From contig CAAGFH010000141.1 of the NCBI GenBank assembly GCA_900769095.1, positions 1 to 5,627 of the forward strand: DNA of 5,627 nucleotides, in the 5' to 3' direction. This DNA is from Methanobacteriaceae archaeon (GTDB taxonomy: Archaea > Methanobacteriota > Methanobacteria > Methanobacteriales > Methanobacteriaceae). The position numbers and the translations under genes were made by a program. This document shows, in pieces, positions 1 through 3,734 of this stretch. Under the pieces are notes generated by a model. It was not told where the DNA came from, did no database searches, and saw only the letters and a list, made by a program, of their open reading frames with translations. How positions within the stretch are numbered: position 1 is the stretch's first letter; each line of letters begins with the position of its first letter.

Positions 1-62
1 AATTGTTTTGTAAACGAAGCGTTATTCAGTATCAAACTAACCGTTAATTTTGAATCTGCCAT
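1..62 (-). CDS. Probable tail tape measure protein, N-terminal 20 residues (continues beyond window)
   Basis: ATG at 62-60 opens a frame that stays open to the window edge, reading MADSKLTVSLILNNASFTKQ. AGAAGGGAG (79-71) is a strong ribosome binding site with an 8-base spacer. The position directly after the tail assembly chaperones is that of the tape measure protein in nearly all long-tailed phages, and the peptide resembles the N terminus of many Firmicute phage tape measures (a 'MAD....L....FTKQ' lead-in to a long coiled coil). The protein sets tail length and is expected to be large. Only 20 codons are visible, so the call depends mainly on context. Confidence 0.68.
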   Translation of the reverse strand, partial: MADSKLTVSLILNNASFTKQ

Positions 63-93
63 ATAGTTTACTCCCTTCTAGTTGATTTTTTGC

Positions 94-131
94 AAAAAAA
101 ACCACGAGAGTATTGGTATCAGTACTCCCGT
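94..131 (-). terminator. Intrinsic terminator between the chaperone genes and the tape measure gene
   Basis: In the transcript, ACGGGAGUA (131-123) pairs with UACUCUCGU (112-104), nine pairs with one G-U, around a 10-base loop, followed by GG and eight U residues (101-94). This is a well-formed rho-independent terminator. The tape measure ribosome binding site begins only 15 bases later, so read-through or antitermination is required for downstream tail expression. Confidence 0.83.
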
Positions 132-136
132 TTGTT

Positions 137-158
137 AAATAAAATTCTTATTTTATTT
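137..158 (-). repeat. AT-rich inverted repeat across the chaperone paralogue's stop codon
   Basis: Arms AAATAAAAT (137-145) and ATTTTATTT (150-158) form a 9-bp all A-T stem with a 4-base loop; the TAA stop (155-153) lies within it. It stands directly before the GC-richer terminator and may be only low-complexity sequence. Confidence 0.4.
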
Positions 159-461
159 TATATATTTTGAACCTCTAGTTTCTATTTTTCTTAGTTGTGG
201 TTCTATTTTTTCAAATTCAGTCATTACAAATTCAATTGCATCAATTAACTCTTCTAATTTAAGAGATTCAACACCTTTTTCACCAAAGTATTTGCCGTTT
301 TTATCTGCTAATGTATATCCTACGAATGCAACTACGGCATCTAATGAATTGTTTTTTAGTTCTTCGACTATATCGCCTTGAACTCTCTTTTGAATGTTTA
401 CTAATGTTCCTACATTGAATTTAAATCTGTAATCTTTGTCTTGTAATGTTATTGTATTCAT
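153..461 (-). CDS. Second tail assembly chaperone-like protein (paralogue of the gene at 1112-777)
   Basis: A 102-residue protein just upstream of the tape measure gene. By eye it aligns along most of its length with the chaperone at 1112-777: ITLQDKDYRFKFNVGTLVNI here against LTIDDEKYEIKVNVGSMIEV there, then matching spacing of helices to the end (…LEELIDAIEFVMTEFEKIEPQ against …FDVFQELLEPLIDSIVSSFPQ). I infer an ancient duplication of the gpG-type chaperone. It has no slippery run and no long -1 or +1 continuation, so it would act as a short form only. The start is firm: AGGAGGGTG (475-467) with GGAGG 8 bases before ATG, but that site is complementary to the loop of the hairpin upstream. 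A small AT-rich inverted repeat spans its stop codon. It could be a different small tail protein; the paralogy is judged by eye. Confidence 0.72.
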   Translation of the reverse strand: MNTITLQDKDYRFKFNVGTLVNIQKRVQGDIVEELKNNSLDAVVAFVGYTLADKNGKYFGEKGVESLKLEELIDAIEFVMTEFEKIEPQLRKIETRGSKYIK

Positions 462-489
462 TTTAACACCCTCCTAATATTTGCAAATT

Positions 490-577
490 GTATTGCTTAA
501 ATGAGTGTTGACTGCATATTTTAATTTTGGAGGAATTAAAATGAATATTTAGATTTCAACACTCATTTAAACAATAC
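490..577 (-). promoter_or_regulatory. Long intergenic stem-loop with a CCUCC apical loop upstream of the second chaperone gene
   Basis: Arms 490-511 and 556-577 are a 22-base inverted repeat with one difference; in the sense (minus) transcript that position (496/571) is a G-U pair, so the stem is unbroken in RNA of that strand, while the opposite strand would have a C-A mismatch. Inside lies a second perfect 9-bp stem (518-526 with 534-542) topped by the 7-base loop CCUCCAA (533-527). CCUCC is exactly complementary to the GGAGG (474-470) of the downstream gene's ribosome binding site, about 55 bases further on. This suggests a structure controlling that gene's translation, or a palindromic repeat element. 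The 127-base gap between chaperone genes (462-588) holds nothing else evident. Confidence 0.65.
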
Positions 578-593
578 AAATGTATTGTTTAAA
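566..593 (-). promoter_or_regulatory. Hairpin overlapping the stop codon of the frameshift product
   Basis: Perfect inverted repeat of 13 bases per arm around a 2-base centre (566-578 and 581-593), folding as roughly 12 bp with a 4-base loop in RNA. The TAA stop of the frameshifted chaperone (591-589) lies in the 5' arm of the transcript hairpin. The other arm is shared with the longer hairpin at 577-490, so the two cannot both form fully. Confidence 0.65.
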
Positions 594-1112
594 AAACTAT
601 GCCATCGATGTAAACTTCTGTTTGGTCAATTGGTTGTTCCTTCTTTTTCGATTTATTATCGTTCATGTCTGAATGAACTTCAATGAGTTTGTAAATACTT
701 TTTAAATCAAAAGTTTCTATTTCATGTTCATCCATGTTTAAACATGTTTTGCATACATAATATAACCAATACCAATCTATTTGGTTTTTGCTATTATTTG
801 AATTCGTTTTTTTTTATCACTCTGTGGAAATGATGAGACAATAGAATCTATCAAAGGTTCGAGCAATTCTTGAAATACATCAAATTCAAGAGATAAGATA
901 AAATCATATCCTACTGGTTTCTTTTCGTTTTCTTTGAATAAACAGCAACCTAACAGTTGAGCAATTTCAATAAATGAGCCAGTTTCAATACTGTCTACTA
1001 TTTCCATAAACTGTTTTCCTGTCAGTTGTTCAACTTCTATCATTGAACCAACATTAACTTTTATTTCATATTTTTCATCATCTATTGTTAGTTTACATCG
1101 TTGACTAAGCAT
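589..1112 (-). CDS. Tail assembly chaperone, -1 frameshift product (gpGT-like)
   Basis: At the run of nine A residues (815-807; zero frame GAT AAA AAA AAA CGA) a -1 slip on A AAA AAA opens a 72-codon continuation, from ACG at 807-805 to a TAA at 591-589, giving a 174-residue fusion protein. The continuation begins TNSNNSKNQIDWYWLYYVCK and goes on with acidic and amphipathic segments before ending DQTEVYIDGIVF; the W/Y-rich core and length suit a T-type extension. It fills an otherwise unexplained gap. A programmed -1 frameshift in the chaperone gene is one of the most conserved features of long-tailed phages, with lambda G/GT the model. No strong stimulatory structure is seen; a weak 5-bp hairpin (785-771) sits about 20 bases downstream. 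A miscounted homopolymer would instead make one continuous gene. Confidence 0.78.
777..1112 (-). CDS. Tail assembly chaperone, short form (gpG-like)
   Basis: A 111-residue protein in the position of the lambda gpG-type tail assembly chaperone, just before the tape measure region. These chaperones coat the tape measure protein and guide tail tube polymerisation, and are not found in the finished virion. The sequence is mainly helical after an N-terminal beta part: LTIDDEKYEIKVNVGSMIEVEQLTG (about 8-32), then helices rich in I/L/F. It shares the N-terminal pattern 'T..D..Y..K.NVG' with the gene at 461-153. GGAGG lies 7 bases before the ATG. Near its end it runs through nine consecutive A residues (815-807, codons K100-K102), where ribosomes can slip into the -1 frame, giving the longer form described separately. 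If no slip occurs, translation ends at TAG 779-777. Confidence 0.82.
   Translation of the reverse strand: MLSQRCKLTIDDEKYEIKVNVGSMIEVEQLTGKQFMEIVDSIETGSFIEIAQLLGCCLFKENEKKPVGYDFILSLEFDVFQELLEPLIDSIVSSFPQSDKKKRIQIIAKTK
807..815 (-). promoter_or_regulatory. -1 ribosomal frameshift site (A9 slippery run)
   Basis: Three consecutive AAA lysine codons (K100-K102), preceded by GAT and followed by CGA, allow tandem re-pairing one base back. The -1 frame is open for 72 codons beyond it, while the zero frame closes after nine more codons. Confidence 0.75.
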
Positions 1113-1123
1113 AATTTTTCCTC

Positions 1124-1411
1124 CTATTTCACTGAGTAAGACAACATGTTATCTTTTATGTTTTTAACTTCATGTTGAAGTTGTTCGACTGCAGCTGATG
1201 ATGCACCGCCTAAATCAGCAAGAGCAACTAAGTCTTTCCATGTTGTTTCATCAGTATATTTCCATTGAATGTGTGTTGCGTTTGTTTGAAACTCGATTTC
1301 TCTTGATGAGCCACTACCAACGCTCTTTATTAATTTTACTAGTGAATAAACTTGTCCGTCTTCATCCATTATTAATCCACTTTGTGGATGCATGTTTTGC
1401 GGTTTTGTCAT
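1124..1411 (-). CDS. Small fibre-like virion protein with C-terminal coiled coil (function unproven)
   Basis: A 95-residue protein lying between the major tail gene and the tail chaperone, an unusual slot. The central stretch EIEFQTNATHIQWKYTDETTWKDLVALADLGG (positions 38-69) resembles the short 'hIqWry....tW.dLvsLadL' module seen in phage fibres and head or tail decoration proteins, and the C-terminal AVEQLQHEVKNIKDNML (74-90) looks like a short trimerising coiled coil. The N terminus SGLIMDEDGQVYSLVKLI (11-28) resembles the lead-in of such fibre proteins. I infer a small surface decoration of tail or head, but no function is proven by sequence. AAGGAGA lies 7 bases before the ATG, just after the terminator. 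Its TAG stop overlaps the GGAGG of the chaperone gene (TAGGAGG), coupling the two. Confidence 0.6.
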   Translation of the reverse strand: MTKPQNMHPQSGLIMDEDGQVYSLVKLIKSVGSGSSREIEFQTNATHIQWKYTDETTWKDLVALADLGGASSAAVEQLQHEVKNIKDNMLSYSVK

Positions 1412-1425
1412 TTGAAAATCTCCTT

Positions 1426-1456
1426 AAATAAAAACAAGCTGGACTAAGCCAGCTTG
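1426..1456 (-). terminator. Intrinsic terminator after the major tail gene
   Basis: The transcript reads CAAGCUGG, loop CUUAGU, CCAGCUUG, then UUUUUAUUU: a perfect 8-bp GC-containing stem (1456-1449 with 1442-1435) and a U tract. It lies 14 bases after the major tail stop codon. The U tract runs straight into the AAGGAGA ribosome binding site of the next gene, so it must be partial or subject to read-through for the downstream tail genes to be expressed. Confidence 0.85.
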
Positions 1457-1470
1457 AAACTGTTTTGTTG

Positions 1471-2046
1471 CTACTGCATTTCTGCTCCATAAACAGATGT
1501 AAACCAATTAGCTACTGCTGTTGAAGTTAAACTATCGTCTGAGTCAGCTATAGCAGACATCTTGTTGTTACATTGTAATGGAATAAATGTTCCTGTTAAC
1601 TTAATGTTTGAGCTTTCTACTGAGTCTTCTTGAGTTTTGTACTCACTGTCAGTTTTAGATAATGTTCCTTTGTATAAGCAAACATATCTGAAATCTCCAC
1701 CTTTTGATTTAGGTGCTCTAAACATTAATGCTACTTCAATTGGAGCATCATCACCACATTGAACTAATACACCGTTTTCATCAACAGACCTACCATTGAT
1801 AAGTGCTTCAAGTTCATTTGTTAAATAACCTAATTCAATGTCAACATCTTTTTTAGAAGTTTTATTGAACGATTGTTCAATTGTATCATCTGAGTAAAAG
1901 TTTGAACTTTCAACACTATCTGATATGCTAATGCTAACTAATGAAGGAACTCTTGTTATTGAGTCGTAAGTCGGCTTATCTGTTCCTGCTTCGTCTTTAA
2001 CTAATTTTGCTATGTGTAAATCTCTACACCCTATAATTCTTGACAT
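1471..2046 (-). CDS. Major tail tube protein, phi13 family
   Basis: A 191-residue tail tube subunit. The opening MSRIIGCRDLHIAKLVKDEAG with the following TYDSITRVPSLVSISIS, the SDDTIEQSF segment (52-60) and the VDIELGYL segment (68-75) match the phi13-type major tail protein pattern; the later VALMFRAPKSKGGDFRYVCLYKG (105-127) and KLTGTFIPL (149-157) are also typical. Rings of this protein stack around the tape measure to make the tail tube. The start is certain: AGGAGG ends 8 bases before ATG, inside the end of the previous gene, and the previous TAG stop touches the ATG. The short motif DSVESSN occurs twice (43-49 and 141-147) with different codons. The gene is followed by an intrinsic terminator, expected for a highly expressed product. 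Confidence 0.92.
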   Translation of the reverse strand: MSRIIGCRDLHIAKLVKDEAGTDKPTYDSITRVPSLVSISISDSVESSNFYSDDTIEQSFNKTSKKDVDIELGYLTNELEALINGRSVDENGVLVQCGDDAPIEVALMFRAPKSKGGDFRYVCLYKGTLSKTDSEYKTQEDSVESSNIKLTGTFIPLQCNNKMSAIADSDDSLTSTAVANWFTSVYGAEMQ

Positions 2047-2397
2047 CTAAAATTCCTCCTGATTTTCTTTGTATATTGAAAAAGCTAATGGTTGATTGTA
2101 CACATTTTCTTTTTCTAAAAATTCTGCAGGTGGTATTTGTTGTTTTTTAAACCCTGCATCTTTCATAGCTTTAATTATATCTATTTTCATTGATTCAAAA
2201 TTATATTCAGGTTTTGAAAATATGTTTACTGCAACTAAAAATAGAGTAGCTGCATCGTCATCATCTTCAAAATTTACTGGTACTTCTGTAATGTTAAAAA
2301 CTACAAAAGGAAATGTTCCATTGTCATCTCTTGATAAAAATGTAACGTCTTGTGTAACTTGTAGTAATGTTGTCATTACTTTTTCTTTGATATCCAT
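2047..2397 (-). CDS. Tail terminator-like protein (DUF3168 / gpU-like position)
   Basis: A 116-residue protein that probably caps the head-proximal end of the tail tube and forms the tail side of the head-tail interface. It lies directly before the major tail protein and after the gp10-like gene, the usual place of the terminator. The pattern is right for the small alpha/beta fold: an N-terminal helix (MDIKEKVMTTLLQV), a strand with FPFVVFNI (29-36), an acidic loop EDDDDAA (44-50), a strand TLFLVAVNIFS (51-61), a long helix with MKIDIIKAMKDAGF (70-83) and the C-terminal strand YNQPLAFSIYKE (100-111). Assignment to this family rests on pattern and position rather than a strong motif. Its final codons CAG GAG GAA also serve as the ribosome binding site of the major tail gene, which begins immediately after its stop. 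Confidence 0.72.
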   Translation of the reverse strand: MDIKEKVMTTLLQVTQDVTFLSRDDNGTFPFVVFNITEVPVNFEDDDDAATLFLVAVNIFSKPEYNFESMKIDIIKAMKDAGFKKQQIPPAEFLEKENVYNQPLAFSIYKENQEEF

Positions 2398-2804
2398 TAC
2401 AAATCTAATCCTTTCTTCATTACTTCTATCATTGTAGATGTAGCAGAACCAGCAACTCTCTCCATAGATTTATCCATCCAAAGAGTGCCTGCAATGTATC
2501 TTTTTACAACATGATTATAAAATCCATAATGTTGAAAATAGATACCTTTAGCTTTCATCCACGTTTCACCATCCGGAATACCTATTTGAACATATTTGTT
2601 TTTTGATTTTGCAGTTCTAATTTTTCCTACTTTTAATGCATCGGCACCTGCTCCAGTTTTTCTTGGAGCATCACTTTTTTGAGCATTAACTATAATTTGA
2701 CCTCCAGCTTTTAAAGCTGAATTTGCAATTTTATTGGATGCATTTCCCATTGTTTCCAACTTTTTAGCGAGCTGCTCCATTCCTTTAACTTCAAAATTAG
2801 ACAT
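2397..2804 (-). CDS. HK97 gp10-like neck / tail-completion protein
   Basis: A 135-residue protein of the HK97 gp10 family, found in nearly all siphophages between the head closure and tail terminator genes and thought to take part in completing the neck or tail end. Visible features are the N-terminal helices (VKGMEQLAKKLETM and the ala-rich segment to about 43), the conserved APRKTGAGADALKVG block (46-60, the family's 'aPv.TG.L..s' motif), the beta segment YVQIGIPDG (71-79), the aromatic YFQHYGFYNH block (89-98) and the C-terminal helix that begins near KSMERV. The ribosome binding site GGTGATG is unusual but complementary to the rRNA end, and lies inside the preceding gene. The stop shares one base with the next ATG (TAATG). 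Confidence 0.87.
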   Translation of the reverse strand: MSNFEVKGMEQLAKKLETMGNASNKIANSALKAGGQIIVNAQKSDAPRKTGAGADALKVGKIRTAKSKNKYVQIGIPDGETWMKAKGIYFQHYGFYNHVVKRYIAGTLWMDKSMERVAGSATSTMIEVMKKGLDL

Positions 2805-3126
2805 CTGTCATCACCATCTTTAAATATCTATTTTCAAAATTAATATTTAATAACGATTTTATTCTCCATTGTTTTCCATTTAGTTCTACAATGCAGTTTT
2901 CATCAATTTTTGAATTGTATCTCATAATGCATGTTACTAATGTCTTTTTTGTATTCATTTCTTTCGATGAAGACGTTTCATTATCTTCTGTTACTATGCT
3001 TGTTATTGCACATTTTCCGGAAATTATCTCTGATAATGTTTCAGTTTTAAAACCTTGAGAGTCAACACCTTTTGTCTTTGTGAAAACTTTGTATCGATGT
3101 TTTAATTGACCAGGATTAATTATCAT
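2797..3126 (-). CDS. Head closure / head-tail joining protein, SPP1 gp16-like family
   Basis: A 109-residue protein of the phage head-tail joining family (SPP1 gp16, HK97 gp7 type), which plugs the connector after DNA packaging and provides the docking face for the tail. The family signature is visible: N-terminal NPGQLKHRYKVFTKTK (4-19) followed by a variable loop region, and a C-terminal beta part with IVELNGKQWRIKSLLNI (79-95) and a terminal strand. The start overlaps the previous stop (ATGA), so re-initiation is likely; the nearest purine-rich site, AGGAG, lies about 13 bases upstream, which is rather far and agrees with dependence on coupling. The 3' end overlaps the next gene by 8 bases. 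Confidence 0.86.
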   Translation of the reverse strand: MIINPGQLKHRYKVFTKTKGVDSQGFKTETLSEIISGKCAITSIVTEDNETSSSKEMNTKKTLVTCIMRYNSKIDENCIVELNGKQWRIKSLLNINFENRYLKMVMTDV

Positions 3127-3410
3127 AATGAATGAGGAACTCCTAAATGTAATAAGTTTTTATAAACAACACTTAAGTTTTCATTCATTTCGATACTTTT
3201 GTTTTCATAAAAAGAAGAAGTCAACATTAAAGTAGGCATTATAAAATATTGTTTTTCATCTAGCTCTTCATCTGTCAATGAAGTATATTCTCTAATATAG
3301 CTTTTTGCAGCATTTAGATAAAGTTCAACTTCAGGTTTATCATCTTCTGTTACGAATGATAAGTAAGTAGCTACATCTTCAAATGAAAGTTCACTAAACT
3401 TCAGATTCAT
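3123..3410 (-). CDS. Head-tail connector (adaptor) protein, HK97 gp6-like
   Basis: A 95-residue, mostly helical protein of the gp6-like connector family, which forms a ring below the portal and begins the head-tail joint. The N-terminal FSELSFEDVATYLSF segment (5-19), the EVELYLNAAKSYIREYTSL helix (27-45) and the later FIMPTLMLTSSFYENKS helix (56-72) follow the family pattern of 'position, helix, ala-rich helix, long helix'; the length is also typical. It starts inside the end of the upstream small gene, behind AAGAAGG in that gene's lysine-rich tail. Its last base triplet overlaps the next start as ATGA, a classic coupled stop-start. The order capsid, small protein, gp6-like, head closure, gp10-like is the standard one and supports the call. 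Confidence 0.85.
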   Translation of the reverse strand: MNLKFSELSFEDVATYLSFVTEDDKPEVELYLNAAKSYIREYTSLTDEELDEKQYFIMPTLMLTSSFYENKSIEMNENLSVVYKNLLHLGVPHSL

Positions 3411-3594
3411 CTTTTTTTACCTTCTTCTTGGAAGTTTTTGCAACTTCATTTTCTTCTATAACTACTGCAAAATTACTTTTTACGAATTGCTTTGCAAGTT
3501 TTTCATCTATGCTTTTACCTGTTTCATAAATTGAACCATTTTCATATTTTACTAGACCAGTAGTAACTGCACAAGTTGTCATTTTTATTTTCAT
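3394..3594 (-). CDS. Small head-module protein of unknown function
   Basis: A 66-residue protein between the capsid gene and the head-tail connector genes. A small protein of this kind is common at this position in HK97-type siphophages. Residues 1-47 look folded: a short strand (MKIKMTTCAV), a GLVKYENGSIYETGKSI turn region and an amphipathic helix (DEKLAKQFVKSNFAVVI). The C terminus (about 52-66) is a lysine-rich, probably disordered tail. A role in head assembly or decoration is inferred from position only; no catalytic motif is visible. The start has a good site, AGAGGTTGA ending 5-8 bases before ATG, lying only a few bases after the CCA end of the tRNA-like element, so RNA cleavage after CCA would leave a short leader with this site intact. 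Its end overlaps the next gene by 17 bases. Confidence 0.75.
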   Translation of the reverse strand: MKIKMTTCAVTTGLVKYENGSIYETGKSIDEKLAKQFVKSNFAVVIEENEVAKTSKKKVKKDESEV

Positions 3595-3615
3595 TAAATC
3601 AACCTCTCTTTCTAT

Positions 3616-3694
3616 TGGAGTGAACGACGAGATTCGAACTCGCAGCTTTCAACTTAGTTGAATGTGTTACCATAAACATTTACACCACATTTAC
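3616..3694 (-). tRNA. Degenerate tRNA or tRNA-like element with encoded CCA
   Basis: The 3' half is canonical: T stem GCGAG/CTCGT (one G-U pair), T loop TTCGAAT, acceptor strand CGTTCAC, discriminator T and an encoded CCA (3618-3616). The 5' acceptor strand GTAAATG (3694-3688) pairs with it at six of seven positions, with one A-C mismatch and one T-G wobble. Bases 8-9 are TG. The D stem is GTGT/ACAC with A14, A15, G18G19 and A21 equivalents, but the D loop is 14 bases, several more than normal. The anticodon arm is odd: TTCAA/TTGAA leaves only a 5-base loop (CTAAG). A 4-bp stem gives a 7-base loop ACTAAGT with anticodon UAA, but C instead of U at position 33, and there is no long variable arm as expected for a leucine tRNA. 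Decoding function is doubtful; tRNA-like folding and end processing are plausible. Confidence 0.6.
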
Positions 3695-3695
3695 A
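3676..3695. repeat. Tandem 9-bp direct repeat inside the tRNA-like element
   Basis: The + strand carries ACATTTACA, CC, ACATTTACA: two perfect 9-bp copies separated by two bases. One copy forms the 5' acceptor strand of the tRNA-like element and the other lies in the D arm. A local duplication could account for the over-long D loop. Confidence 0.7.
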
Positions 3696-3698
3696 TAA

Positions 3699-3722
3699 AT
3701 AGAGAGACCGAAGTCTCTCTAT
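3699..3722 (-). terminator. UUCG tetraloop hairpin after the capsid gene
   Basis: In the transcript, a perfect 10-bp stem (AUAGAGAGAC pairing with GUCUCUCUAU) is closed by a C(UUCG)G tetraloop, one of the most stable RNA loops known. It starts 12 bases after the capsid stop codon. Downstream there is only a weak U stretch (UUUAU), so full termination is doubtful. It may be a partial terminator, or a 3' stabilising structure for capsid mRNA that blocks exonucleases. It ends four bases before the tRNA-like element. Confidence 0.75.
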
Positions 3723-3734
3723 GATAAGGTTTTA

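Noticed and set aside
491..520. Possible plus-strand promoter (TTGCTT, about 18 bases, TATTTT)
   Set aside because: Poor match in AT-rich palindromic DNA and nothing to transcribe on that strand.
529..552. Plus-strand GGAGG followed by ATG AAT ATT TAG, a three-codon leader-like frame
   Set aside because: No plus-strand gene follows, and the GGAGG is the complement of the CCUCC loop in the sense transcript; kept only as a side remark to the palindrome finding.
1198..1431. Plus-strand open frame of 77 codons
   Set aside because: It lies opposite the fibre-like gene and runs through its ribosome binding site; no family resemblance.
2096..2437. Plus-strand open frame of 113 codons opposite the tail terminator-like gene
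   Set aside because: It is antisense to a well-placed gene in a tightly coupled operon, has no convincing binding site, and is serine-rich in the way expected of a shadow frame.
3616..3694. tRNA segment as a prophage attachment site
   Set aside because: It lies within the structural module, far from where an integrase and att site would be, and no second copy of its 3' end is seen in the window.
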